From NCBI GenBank assembly GCA_022704885.1, contig JAKJFO010000019.1, positions 1 to 37,507 on the forward strand: DNA of 37,507 bases, in the 5' to 3' direction. Position numbers and translations under genes: made by a program. Positions 1-8,657 of this stretch are shown here, one piece after another. The first letter of the stretch is position 1. Every line of letters starts with the position of its first letter. The DNA comes from Candidatus Rifleibacteriota bacterium (GTDB taxonomy: Bacteria > Riflebacteria > Ozemobacteria > Ozemobacterales > Ozemobacteraceae). The notes under the pieces are model-generated. The model did no database searches, had not been told where the DNA came from, and worked only from the letters and a program-made list of their open reading frames with translations.

Positions 1-1
1 C

Positions 2-967
2 AGCAGTGCAAAAGAACTGCCCGACGTTCTGCAGCAGATATTCAGCTTTACCTTCAATTCAAGCCCAAGAGTTTTCCTGATACAGGATATCGATGTGGCG
101 ACCGCAAAGCAGCGCCGCGACTTTGTCGACAAGCTCTCTCAGGGCGGAATTCCTGCCGACACGTTTATCATCTTTGCCGTATCAGACACCAGAATAGCGG
201 GCGAAATTGCCGGCAAATTCAAACAGCAGTCTGAGCGCATCGATTTCTGGGCTCCCTTTGCCAACCAGCTGGCAGCATGGGTCAAAAGCCAGGCCAGCGA
301 ACTTGGCGCGGAATTAAATAACGAAGCTGCCGACGTATTGATCGAACTTGTCGGCAGCGACCTCGCTACGCTCCATCAGGAAGTCGGAAAGCTTGCGCTG
401 AGCGCACGCGGCAAAAAAATTGGCCCCTCTGAGGTGAAAGCCGGCGTCGCATATTTGCGCCAGGATAACATCTTTGACTTTCTTGAAGCTTTTGGTCTGC
501 GAAACAGGGTAAGAGCCCTGCGCTGCTTGGAAAGCATGCTCAGCAGTGGCGAAGCGGCACAAAAAATCTGGTTCATGCTCAGTCGACAACTGAGAGAATA
601 TAAGCTCATGCACTCATTACTGCGAGACAGACCAGATCTATTTGAACCGGTATTTGCACTTCTGCGACGATACTCTCAGATCGCCGGCAAGTCAGACTTC
701 AAATCCAACCAGGAAAAAAAGAACCTGCTGGCTGAGATTCAGCAGATTGCCGGCACCATGCCTGAAACCCTGGCAAAGGCGGCCTCTTTGCAGCAAACCG
801 GCAAGCTGCGCAATCTTCACCTTGTGCTCAACTTCAACCTGACTGAATTGTCTGCAGCAACCTCCCGTATCATCGAGACCGATCTCGCATTCAAATCAGG
901 CCTGGCAGACCCAGGTGCGGCATTGCAAAGATTCACCGCAGAGTTTCTGGCCTCACCGACAAGTTGA
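2..967 (+). CDS. holA: DNA polymerase III delta subunit, 5' partial
   Basis: Clamp-loader delta subunit, which opens the sliding clamp during replication. The reading frame is open to the left edge (about 321 residues visible), so the true start lies outside the window; the GTG at 95 is internal, because family-like sequence (RVFLIQDIDVAT) continues upstream of it. Visible delta features are the beta-strand segment RVFLIQD, then DTFIIFAVSD, an AAA+ lid-like region with LATLHQEVGKLAL, and the C-terminal helical collar with IFDFLEAFGLRNR and IWFMLSRQLREYK. Delta proteins are usually about 330-350 residues, so only a short N-terminus containing the P-loop-like region is missing. The gene converges on rpsT, a common neighbour of holA in bacteria. 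The identification rests on overall pattern rather than one catalytic motif. Confidence 0.88.
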   Translation, partial: SSAKELPDVLQQIFSFTFNSSPRVFLIQDIDVATAKQRRDFVDKLSQGGIPADTFIIFAVSDTRIAGEIAGKFKQQSERIDFWAPFANQLAAWVKSQASELGAELNNEAADVLIELVGSDLATLHQEVGKLALSARGKKIGPSEVKAGVAYLRQDNIFDFLEAFGLRNRVRALRCLESMLSSGEAAQKIWFMLSRQLREYKLMHSLLRDRPDLFEPVFALLRRYSQIAGKSDFKSNQEKKNLLAEIQQIAGTMPETLAKAASLQQTGKLRNLHLVLNFNLTELSAATSRIIETDLAFKSGLADPGAALQRFTAEFLASPTS

Positions 968-976
968 ATGCCAAAA

Positions 977-1011
977 ACCGGGAATGTGCCGTAAACGGCT
1001 TCATTCCCGGT
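977..1011 (-). terminator. Hairpin terminator between holA and rpsT
   Basis: Ten-base arms 977-986 and 1002-1011 (ACCGGGAATG / CATTCCCGGT) are perfectly complementary. A second inner stem, GCCG/CGGC (988-991 with 996-999), closes a TAAA loop. Read on the minus strand the hairpin is followed by TTTTT, so it looks like a Rho-independent terminator for rpsT, whose stop is about 43 bases away. On the plus strand there is no U tract, but the hairpin lies just after holA and may act on both transcripts. Confidence 0.75.
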
Positions 1012-1053
1012 CAATGGCTAATAAATTAACGTTAGTGTCAGTAAAAGGCTAAA

Positions 1054-1317
1054 TCAGGCCTGCAGTCTGTTAACAGCCTTCATCAGGCGGCTGATTTTTC
1101 TGGCCGCAGTCTTGGGATGAATGTATTTGTTGGAAGCTGCCTTGGCAAATTTTTTGATTGCAGTTTTGGTGGCTTCCTGGACATCTGCCGCTTTAGTTTC
1201 GGCAGCGGTAAGAGCTCTCTTGCGAAGAGTCTTGAGTTCGGACTTCACAGATACCCGAAGAGTATGACGACGGGCAGCTTTTCTTGCGTTTTTCGCAGCT
1301 GACTTGGTATTAGCCAT
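1054..1317 (-). CDS. rpsT: 30S ribosomal protein S20
   Basis: Small-subunit ribosomal protein that binds 16S rRNA. The product is 87 residues, the usual S20 length, and begins MANTKSAAKNARKAARRH, a classic S20 N-terminus. It is lysine/arginine/alanine rich and ends with the family-like segment KTAARKISRLMKAVNRL. I chose the ATG at 1317 because AAAGGTGA lies about seven bases upstream; a GTG three codons earlier (1326) would fall inside that ribosome binding site. The gene is monocistronic between a promoter at 1354-1382 and the hairpin at 977-1011. Confidence 0.97.
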   Translation of the reverse strand: MANTKSAAKNARKAARRHTLRVSVKSELKTLRKRALTAAETKAADVQEATKTAIKKFAKAASNKYIHPKTAARKISRLMKAVNRLQA

Positions 1318-1353
1318 AACGTTCACCTTTCATAAATCAATATTGGAAATTTA

Positions 1354-1382
1354 AGTCTACCATAATTACAAAACGATTTCAA
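1354..1382 (-). promoter_or_regulatory. Predicted promoter of rpsT
   Basis: On the minus strand TTGAAA (1382-1377) is separated by 17 bases from TAGACT (1359-1354). Transcription would start near 1347, giving a leader of about 30 bases before the rpsT ATG at 1317. The match is good for a sigma-70-like promoter (-10 four of six). Confidence 0.5.
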
Positions 1383-1459
1383 CAGTTTTGCTGAATAAAA
1401 CGTACTTTGCGAACAGCCTCTGTTGTGTGAGCAGGTATCATTGGCACACCGAAAGCCGT

Positions 1460-1487
1460 ACAGCACCGGAGGAATTTCCTGTGCTGT
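1460..1487. repeat. Inverted repeat upstream of the GAF operon promoter
   Basis: Perfect seven-base arms ACAGCAC (1460-1466) and GTGCTGT (1481-1487) enclose an AGGAA/TTCCT inner pairing. No U tract follows, so a terminator is unlikely. It lies just 13 bases before the -35 box at 1501 and could be a protein-binding site; function is not shown. Confidence 0.4.
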
Positions 1488-1500
1488 GGAATAGCAGACC

Positions 1501-1529
1501 TTGAAATAGAGAGAAGAAAAGAATATAAT
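1501..1529 (+). promoter_or_regulatory. Strong predicted promoter of the GAF signalling operon
   Basis: TTGAAA (1501-1506), a 17-base spacer and a perfect TATAAT (1524-1529). The expected start of transcription is near 1536, leaving a leader of about 30 bases before the TTG start at 1568. This is one of the best sigma-70-type matches in the window. Confidence 0.7.
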
Positions 1530-1533
1530 TCGA

Positions 1534-1545
1534 CTGACATGTCAG
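1534..1545. promoter_or_regulatory. Palindrome at the predicted transcription start
   Basis: CTGACATGTCAG is a perfect 12-base palindrome that covers the predicted transcription start (about 1536) of the operon beginning at 1568. Its place suggests an operator at which a dimeric repressor would block initiation. No regulator gene lies next to it, so this is inference from position and symmetry. Confidence 0.4.
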
Positions 1546-1567
1546 CAGCAAGGCAGCGGAGTTACAT

Positions 1568-4342
1568 TTGAAAACAGCTTTTTTGAACGCACTGGCTGAA
1601 GCACAAGAATTTCCGCGCTTCAGCGAGCTTTCCAGCAGCAACTTCAAGCTTCTTGAAGATTTGCCTGACTACCGTGGATTGGCATTACGACTGTATACCG
1701 GCAGTTCAGGCCAGCAATGGAAAGAGATTCAGCTGCACGCCGCGTCTCGATTTACCATGGCTGAACTCTACGACCTCAGCCCCGAGGAGCTGCCGGAAAA
1801 CCCGGAAGATCTGCTGATCCGCGATCTGGCCGGAGAGAAATATATCACCATCATCAGCCCATATATGGTTGATAATTCGCACTTTGGTGACCAACTGCTG
1901 CTCATTTCTGCAGCTACCGACTTCAAAGTGCGCGAATGGCATTTCTTTGCCGATCACCTTGCCGAAAAAATCTGCAGCAAATTTCTATTTCCGCTTCATC
2001 TCGTCAGAAATCAGATCGAAAGTTCCGATCGCCTGCTGTCTTTTCTAAATGAAACGCAGAAGCTTCTCAACACCAGCCGACACGCTGATGCGCTGCCACC
2101 AGCTCCCGGCTACGAACAAAAACAGGCACAAATCTGGTTCGACGAAGACAGCCCCATGCTCACCGGCTTTCTTCTGAAGCTTCAGAGAGCTTTTAATTTT
2201 CATACCGTTTTTGTTCTGCAGCAGGCCGGCCCTGATACCTATAACCAGATAACGGTCATGGCAGCATGCGAAAATGAGCAGAGCAAAGGCGAGATCGAAG
2301 AAATGATCGAGATTGCCATGCAGCAGTACAAGATCGAAAAGCATGCAATAATCACCAGAACCACTGTCAACAGCGGCAATCTCGAATTCAACAGTCAAAA
2401 TCTTTCGCCGCTGGTTTTTGCCTGCCAGGCTGGCGGCCAGACTTACGGGCACCTCGGATTTCTCATGTCGGGCGATCACTTCAGGCGACACATCAGTCAC
2501 CGGTCAAAACTGATGCCAACCCTCGCCAACCAGCTTGGCCTTTATTTCAGTCATTACTACCAGTTGCGCAAAGAAGCCAGACACGGGCGCATACTGCAGC
2601 AGATCAACCAGACCTGTAACACCATAATTTCTTCAGTCAACATAGAAGCCATTCTTTTTAAACTGGTTGAAAGCCTGAACTACCTTTTCGGGCAGTATTC
2701 GGGCGCAATACTGATGTTTGCCAGCGACACCTCAGAATTGAAGCTTGCCGGCTTTCTTGGCGGCAAAAACCCTCATGATCTTGACATCGTCGAGTTGATC
2801 AAAAACAAGGGACCGGTTATCGATGCGATTACCGAGGGCTCTGCCTTCGACAACCGCTCCGGGCATTACCCGCTGCCTATTCGTTATGTTCTGCCGCTGG
2901 CAACGACTCCGCAGGCAACCGCAATCAACACAGAGTTTCTGCCACTGCGGTCACTCGGTGGCGTGATTCTTTTTGAATCGAATCTTAACAAGCCTCTGGC
3001 AGAAGAAGACCTGGCCGCACTAATGCCTATTCTTCTCAACGGCATGAGCGCTGCTCTGCAGGTAGCAAGCAATTATTCAGAAAAACTTGCGACCATCAAT
3101 GCACTCGAAGGCCTGATGGAAAAACTTTCAGACTCAAACGCTCTTCTCGATGAAATGATCGTGATCATCAAAAGCCTGCTGCGTGTGAACCGCATATCTT
3201 ATCTAAAAGTAGACGAAAGCGGAAAATTTCTCAGAATCGAAAAAGGCTATGGCCTCCCCCCGGGAATCATTGAAACCACCAGAATCCCGATTGGTGCAGA
3301 AATTTCCGGCTACGTCGCGCAGCAGGGAAGATCGTATCGCATCGATAACATAGAATCTGAAGGCATATTCAAGAAACGCTCGATGGAGCATTACCTCAAT
3401 CGTTCGCTTCTATCAGTTCCGCTCGTCATTCAGCGCGGAGGCACCGGCAAAAAAGTTATCGGCGTCATCAATGTCAACAACAAAACGAATGGCCTGACCT
3501 TTACCATCCAGGACCAGCAACTGCTTGAAGCAATCGCTCATCTAGTAGTTACCGCTCTCGAAAACGTCAGGTTGATGGAAGAGCGCCACGACAGAGATCT
3601 GCTTGAACGCCAGCTCAGCGACGCCCGCGACATACAGATGTCACTGATGCCAAAGAGCTTTGCAGATCTGCCGGCGTCTGTCGAGATGTTTGGCCGCAGT
3701 ATTCCGGCACGTCAGATCGGCGGCGACTTCTTCGACATACTGACACTCGAAGACGGCAGACTGCTTGCCGTTCTCGGCGACGTATCGGGCAAAGGCATGC
3801 CTGCCGCAATTTTGATGGTCGTCACCCGAATGATAATCAGACAGGTCGTGCAGGAATGCTCAGACCCGGTCGCTATTCTGGAAAAGGTCAACGGCAAACT
3901 TGCGCTTGAGCTTGATTCTTATCATTTTGTCACCCTGCAGCTGGTCGCGATAGACCCCGCCAGCGGCCGCAGCGAGATGTCTTCGGCCGGACACGGCCCT
4001 TTGATGGTCAAACTGGGCGGGACGATCAGACTGGTAGAAACCAGAAGTGGTCCACCACTGGGTATTCCTGCCATTTCCGGCTATGACAAAAATCCATTCG
4101 ACATGTCTGCCGGAGATGCTTTGATCATGTATACAGACGGCCTCTCAGAAGAAGGCGCCAAAGAAAAGAACATGTTCGGAAGTGAGCGCATTCAGGCTAC
4201 CTTCGACAGCTATTCCGGTATGAGCGCCAGAGATATCGGAGAAGCTCTCATTGCAGCGGCAATGGACTGGCGAGGCACCGCCGAAGCCCATGACGACCTG
4301 ACTGTGCTGACCCTGAAATTCAAAGGAAACGCATCCGCATGA
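1568..4342 (+). CDS. Multi-GAF PP2C/SpoIIE-type serine/threonine phosphatase
   Basis: A 924-residue cytoplasmic signalling protein without membrane segments. The C-terminal part (about 700-920) is a PPM phosphatase of the RsbU/SpoIIE type, which removes phosphate from proteins such as anti-anti-sigma factors. Metal-binding aspartates are present in GGDFFD (D720), GDVSGKG (D738) and the terminal DDLTVLT (D909/D910), so it should be active. A well-formed GAF domain lies at about 515-665; two more GAF-like regions at about 195-330 and 350-500 are more divergent, and the first 170 residues are unassigned. A short coiled linker (about 670-700) joins sensor and phosphatase. Start is TTG at 1568 with GGAG six bases upstream. 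It overlaps the next gene by four bases (ATGA), implying translational coupling. Its substrate is not evident: no STAS or anti-sigma gene is nearby. Confidence 0.88.
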   Translation: MKTAFLNALAEAQEFPRFSELSSSNFKLLEDLPDYRGLALRLYTGSSGQQWKEIQLHAASRFTMAELYDLSPEELPENPEDLLIRDLAGEKYITIISPYMVDNSHFGDQLLLISAATDFKVREWHFFADHLAEKICSKFLFPLHLVRNQIESSDRLLSFLNETQKLLNTSRHADALPPAPGYEQKQAQIWFDEDSPMLTGFLLKLQRAFNFHTVFVLQQAGPDTYNQITVMAACENEQSKGEIEEMIEIAMQQYKIEKHAIITRTTVNSGNLEFNSQNLSPLVFACQAGGQTYGHLGFLMSGDHFRRHISHRSKLMPTLANQLGLYFSHYYQLRKEARHGRILQQINQTCNTIISSVNIEAILFKLVESLNYLFGQYSGAILMFASDTSELKLAGFLGGKNPHDLDIVELIKNKGPVIDAITEGSAFDNRSGHYPLPIRYVLPLATTPQATAINTEFLPLRSLGGVILFESNLNKPLAEEDLAALMPILLNGMSAALQVASNYSEKLATINALEGLMEKLSDSNALLDEMIVIIKSLLRVNRISYLKVDESGKFLRIEKGYGLPPGIIETTRIPIGAEISGYVAQQGRSYRIDNIESEGIFKKRSMEHYLNRSLLSVPLVIQRGGTGKKVIGVINVNNKTNGLTFTIQDQQLLEAIAHLVVTALENVRLMEERHDRDLLERQLSDARDIQMSLMPKSFADLPASVEMFGRSIPARQIGGDFFDILTLEDGRLLAVLGDVSGKGMPAAILMVVTRMIIRQVVQECSDPVAILEKVNGKLALELDSYHFVTLQLVAIDPASGRSEMSSAGHGPLMVKLGGTIRLVETRSGPPLGIPAISGYDKNPFDMSAGDALIMYTDGLSEEGAKEKNMFGSERIQATFDSYSGMSARDIGEALIAAAMDWRGTAEAHDDLTVLTLKFKGNASA

Positions 4343-6456
4343 ACGGACACACACTTGATACAATTCTGGATTTTCATGCCAGACTGGCTGAGAAAGCCGC
4401 AGAGACAAAAGATCTGCACAAACTTGTAGCATCTTTGATCTCTGAGACGGTCAAATATATGAACGCGGCATCAGGCTCGATCATGGTATATGACAGACAG
4501 ACCGACAGCCTCAAGCTCTATGTTTCCTCACATCACCCAGCCCATAAGAGCCAGAAAGGCGGTCTGGTCGCCGAAATACCGGTAAAAGAAGGAATCGCCG
4601 GCAAAGTATTCGAGAGCGGCCGACCAATAGTGGTTGAGAATGCGGCCCAGGCTGACATCAAAGCCAAATTGAGAAGAGCCGATGACAGCGGATCATTCTT
4701 GTCGATTCCTCTCAAGATCAATAAGAAACTGATCGGCGTGCTGAACCTGAATCGCTCATCTGATCAGGCGGGTTTTGCGGCGAGTGATCTTACTCGCCTC
4801 AGATCTGTTGACACAATGATTGCAAGCCTGATCGAGAAGGAGAGTCTTCTCGAGGCGCTTGAAGAGAATCGTCGAGAAATCACCGGCCTCTACGAAATAT
4901 CGAGTATCCTCTCTGAAGCCAACGACTTTACCGGCAGACTGCAGGAATTTCTTAAGAAGCTGTCAGGAGAACTAAGTCTCGAACGCCTGGCGATTCTCAA
5001 AATTACAAAAAAACCTTACCATCATGGCAAAACTGATGAAACCCATAATTTTGACATTCTCGCCGCTCATAATCTGAAACCATCATTGCTGCAGCAGATG
5101 TTCAGATCTGTATCTTCCCGCATGCAGATGCAGCTTTCGCAGTCACATGGCCTGCTGTCGACTGAGCATGAAGCACTGCGCCCCCCGACTCTTTCGTTCG
5201 AAGAGAGCGACGGCAGCATACGTGAACTTTTCTGTATTCCGCTGCTGGTAGAAGGACAGCCATCACATGTTCTGCTGGTCAGCCGTCGTTATCTCGATGA
5301 GGATACGAGACAGGCAGGCAAACACTACCGCTTTCTACATCTGGTTTCTCAGAGTCTCAGTATGGCTATTGAGCGTGAAAACATGCTAAGACAGATCAGT
5401 GATGACCAGGATCTGCTGTACAAAACCAACCAGCGTAATCTCTATTTTCTAGAAATCAGCAAAGATCTGACCTCTACCCTTGATCCATACACAATACTTC
5501 AGAAAGCATTCAACAACTTCAAGAAAATAATCGGCTACACAACGATCGCCATACTGCTGTTCGACGATATTGAAAACAGCTATCGACTTATCGTGCAACC
5601 AGACGAACCGGTATCTGTAGGCTACCAGAAAAAGCTTACCCACCAGATATTTGGCCTGTTCAGTGATTTTCCGTCTGATCCGCCTTTAACCCAGGCAAAT
5701 TTCAGCAAACCAATTTTTTTCAAGCCTCAGACACACATTTCTCGACCGGCAGCCGATTATAAGCACACCATGCACCTGCCAATAATCATCGGCGATAAGG
5801 TGCGCGGGCTCATACACCTGGCACGCCGCCACAACGAACCATTCAACAACAGAGACCTCGACAGCACGTCAGAATTCACAGGCATTTTCATCACCAGTAT
5901 CAAAAACGCTCTGATCCACAAACGAACCGAAAAACTTGCCTTTACTGATCCACTGACCGAACTGTTCAATCACCGCTATTTTCAGGAAACGCTCAGTCAT
6001 GAATTCACACGCGCAAAACGCTATGCTAAGCCACTTTCGTTGATGCTCATCGACATCGATTTTTTCAAGAAATTCAACGACACCTACGGACACCTCGTCG
6101 GCGACAAGGTGCTGAGACATGTAGCAGCGATCTTCAAAAAATCAGTGCGCGAACAGATCGATACGGTAGCAAGATACGGTGGTGAAGAATTTGCCGTGAT
6201 TCTGCCCGAAACATCTATTGAAGGCGCAAGCAGGTTTGCCGAACGTATTCGTTCATCGGTTGAAGAGTCGCGCGTGCTCGACGAAAGTCGCAAACTTGCA
6301 GTCACCCTCTCGATCGGCGTGGCCTGCACCAGCATCACCAACTGTGAAAAGCCCTCTGATCTGATCGAAGCCTCTGACCTCGCGCTTTACAAGGCAAAAG
6401 ATACCGGTCGCAACCGGGTAATGACATTCAAAGAAAGCATAATAAAGGATGCCTGA
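4339..6456 (+). CDS. Multi-GAF diguanylate cyclase (GGDEF)
   Basis: A 705-residue soluble protein predicted to make cyclic di-GMP from two GTP. The GGDEF domain occupies about 530-700; the active-site loop is GGEEF (614-618), an active variant, and LTELFNHRYFQETL is the typical domain start. The product-inhibition site is not canonical: nine residues before the first glycine there is Glu instead of the Arg of RxxD (sequence REQID). GAF domains are seen at about 20-165 and 375-525, with a more divergent one at about 190-345. It starts with ATG inside the stop of the phosphatase gene and overlaps the HD-GYP gene by eight bases, so the three should be made together. Confidence 0.9.
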   Translation: MNGHTLDTILDFHARLAEKAAETKDLHKLVASLISETVKYMNAASGSIMVYDRQTDSLKLYVSSHHPAHKSQKGGLVAEIPVKEGIAGKVFESGRPIVVENAAQADIKAKLRRADDSGSFLSIPLKINKKLIGVLNLNRSSDQAGFAASDLTRLRSVDTMIASLIEKESLLEALEENRREITGLYEISSILSEANDFTGRLQEFLKKLSGELSLERLAILKITKKPYHHGKTDETHNFDILAAHNLKPSLLQQMFRSVSSRMQMQLSQSHGLLSTEHEALRPPTLSFEESDGSIRELFCIPLLVEGQPSHVLLVSRRYLDEDTRQAGKHYRFLHLVSQSLSMAIERENMLRQISDDQDLLYKTNQRNLYFLEISKDLTSTLDPYTILQKAFNNFKKIIGYTTIAILLFDDIENSYRLIVQPDEPVSVGYQKKLTHQIFGLFSDFPSDPPLTQANFSKPIFFKPQTHISRPAADYKHTMHLPIIIGDKVRGLIHLARRHNEPFNNRDLDSTSEFTGIFITSIKNALIHKRTEKLAFTDPLTELFNHRYFQETLSHEFTRAKRYAKPLSLMLIDIDFFKKFNDTYGHLVGDKVLRHVAAIFKKSVREQIDTVARYGGEEFAVILPETSIEGASRFAERIRSSVEESRVLDESRKLAVTLSIGVACTSITNCEKPSDLIEASDLALYKAKDTGRNRVMTFKESIIKDA

Positions 6457-8644
6457 CAGAAAAACCCGACCAGCAAACTCGACAGAACAGACTTTCGAAC
6501 GCCTTTCGCGGCTTTCAGACCTTTCCATGGCTCTTTCGTCGGGAATAGACCTCGGCGGTCTGCTTAAAAACATGGCCAGATCAGCACGAGAAGCGATCAA
6601 GGCAGACGAAGTATATTTCATGCTGCTTGACCGTGAAACGTTCGAACTGTGTTTTACCGCGTTCAGTGGTTCAAAACGCAAACGCCCGACCCAGATAAGA
6701 TGTCTTGACCGGCGTACTGTCATCAACTCAGAAGAAGAGTTTGGCTTCGCACCATGTTCAACCGAATCTGTCAGCAATGACGAAGTCTTGAGTGCCGAAG
6801 CACTGCTGCTTCGCAATGCCTTTTCCTGCCGACAGCGACTTCTCTACACTGGCGAAATGCATGATCCCCTGTTCAAAGACGCTCCGTTCAAGTCGGCCAT
6901 GATCATTCCGCTTACCACCAACACCCAGTGTGTCGGCCTGATGGTAACAGGCAACACCACCCGCAAAAATGCATTCAATGTCAACGACCTGGAAGAAGCC
7001 ACCGTATACGCCAATCTGGCGGCAATGAAAATCGAACACATCGGGCTGTTGCAGGAACGCGAAAATCGCATCAGAGAAATGGAGAAACTCAATGTTCTGG
7101 CCAAGAGGTTCTCTTCGGTGCAAACGCTTGAAGGTCTGATCGGCCTGTCTTTTGAATATCTGGCTCAACTGATCGGCCATGATCTCGGTATCGTCTGCCT
7201 GTTCAAAGATGACGAAGAAACCCGCTACTTCGTGTCAAGACTGCCGCTCGCCCCCGCCAGCCTCGACAGTCTTACCGGACACATAGACGATATCAGCCTC
7301 AAAATCCGCGGCAAACCGGTGCGCATCACCCGCTGCCAACAGCTGTTTTTACCCGGTCAGAACGCAATGAGCATGGACAAGATCTTCAGACGTAAGATTC
7401 AGTCATTCATGACAGTTCCCCTGACAGTACAGGGAAAAAACATAGGTCTGATCAACCTTTCGGCAACCAGGCAAAAGGCCTTCAACCGTGAACATCTACG
7501 CACATTTACCACTCTTTCAAATCTGCTGTCAACCGCGATCGAAAACGTCAAAATCAGACTGTATCTAGAACGACGCATCGACGAAATATCTGTTCTTTTC
7601 GAAATTTCACAGTCAATTACTTCGACACTGGTTCTTGATGAGGTTCTTGACTCGATCGTGAACTTCTCGATGGAAATGATGAACGCATTACGCTGCGAAC
7701 TGCGACTGCTCGACCCGACCGGCGAACTGCTTGAAGTCAGAGCTTCTCGCGGTTTGTCAAAGTCTTTTCTTTCTTCGACCGCGATCAGGGTCGGCGAAGG
7801 AATTATCGGCAGCTGTTTCGCTCAACGCCTTCCCATCTCAGTGGTCGATGCGCGCAAAGACCCGCGCACCAAGTATACCAGCCTGGTAAAACGCGAAAAA
7901 CTTGCCGGACTGCTTGCAGTTCCGATTATGCAGAGAGGTCGACCTATCGGCGTCATTACCGTTTACACCAGCAAGCCCCGCGATTTTTCGCAGGACGAAA
8001 TTGATCTGCTCTCGACTTTTGCATCACAGGCCAGCATCGCGATCGAGAACGCTCAGCTGTATGCTGAAATGAAGAGACAGTATCTGTCGATGGTCATGGC
8101 TCTGGCCGCCGCTATTGAAGCCAAAGACTCATATACGCATGGGCACAGCACCAAAGTCATGGAATACGCGGTTAAAATCGGCATCGAGCTCGAACTGACC
8201 GAAGATGAGCTCGAAACAGTGCGCTATGCCGGCCTGCTGCACGATATCGGCAAAATCGGCATCAAGGATGTAATTCTGACCAAGCAGGAGAGGCTGACCA
8301 GCGAAGAAATCGAAGAACTGCAAAGACACCCTGAATACGGCGCCAGTATAATGGAGCGGGTAGAAATACTTAAGGAAATTGCTCCATTGACGCTCTATCA
8401 CCATGAGCGCTTTGATGGAACCGGTTATCCGCTTGGCCTCAAAGGCGACCAGATCCCGCTTGGCGCAAGAATTCTTGCAGTGGCAGACACTTATGACGCC
8501 ATGATTGCTGATCGCCCTTACCGCAAGGCTTTTCCATTCGAATATGTCAAACAGGAAATGAAAAAGGCCGCCGGCAGCCAGCTTGACCCTGAAATCGTCA
8601 AGATATTTTTTGAGATACTCAAACGTGAAGGCATAGACAAATAG
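6449..8644 (+). CDS. Multi-GAF HD-GYP phosphodiesterase
   Basis: A 731-residue soluble protein predicted to hydrolyse cyclic di-GMP. The C-terminal HD-GYP domain (about 545-720) has HDIGK (H598/D599), the HH pair in LYHHERFDGTGYP with GYP at 659-661, and the following VADTYDAM aspartate, so the metal site looks complete. GAF-like regions lie at about 20-195, 215-365 and 380-535; the last is the clearest (VPIMQRGRPIGVITVYTS). The ATG at 6449 has no good ribosome binding site at normal spacing, and it overlaps the cyclase gene, consistent with coupled translation. It thus opposes the enzyme encoded just upstream. Confidence 0.9.
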   Translation: MPDRKTRPANSTEQTFERLSRLSDLSMALSSGIDLGGLLKNMARSAREAIKADEVYFMLLDRETFELCFTAFSGSKRKRPTQIRCLDRRTVINSEEEFGFAPCSTESVSNDEVLSAEALLLRNAFSCRQRLLYTGEMHDPLFKDAPFKSAMIIPLTTNTQCVGLMVTGNTTRKNAFNVNDLEEATVYANLAAMKIEHIGLLQERENRIREMEKLNVLAKRFSSVQTLEGLIGLSFEYLAQLIGHDLGIVCLFKDDEETRYFVSRLPLAPASLDSLTGHIDDISLKIRGKPVRITRCQQLFLPGQNAMSMDKIFRRKIQSFMTVPLTVQGKNIGLINLSATRQKAFNREHLRTFTTLSNLLSTAIENVKIRLYLERRIDEISVLFEISQSITSTLVLDEVLDSIVNFSMEMMNALRCELRLLDPTGELLEVRASRGLSKSFLSSTAIRVGEGIIGSCFAQRLPISVVDARKDPRTKYTSLVKREKLAGLLAVPIMQRGRPIGVITVYTSKPRDFSQDEIDLLSTFASQASIAIENAQLYAEMKRQYLSMVMALAAAIEAKDSYTHGHSTKVMEYAVKIGIELELTEDELETVRYAGLLHDIGKIGIKDVILTKQERLTSEEIEELQRHPEYGASIMERVEILKEIAPLTLYHHERFDGTGYPLGLKGDQIPLGARILAVADTYDAMIADRPYRKAFPFEYVKQEMKKAAGSQLDPEIVKIFFEILKREGIDK

Positions 8645-8657
8645 GCCTGAGGCCGGT

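Noticed and set aside
1327..1567. Possible small RNA or riboswitch before the GAF operon
   Set aside because: Only promoters and two short symmetric sites are seen; no cyclic di-GMP riboswitch core or other known aptamer pattern could be recognised.
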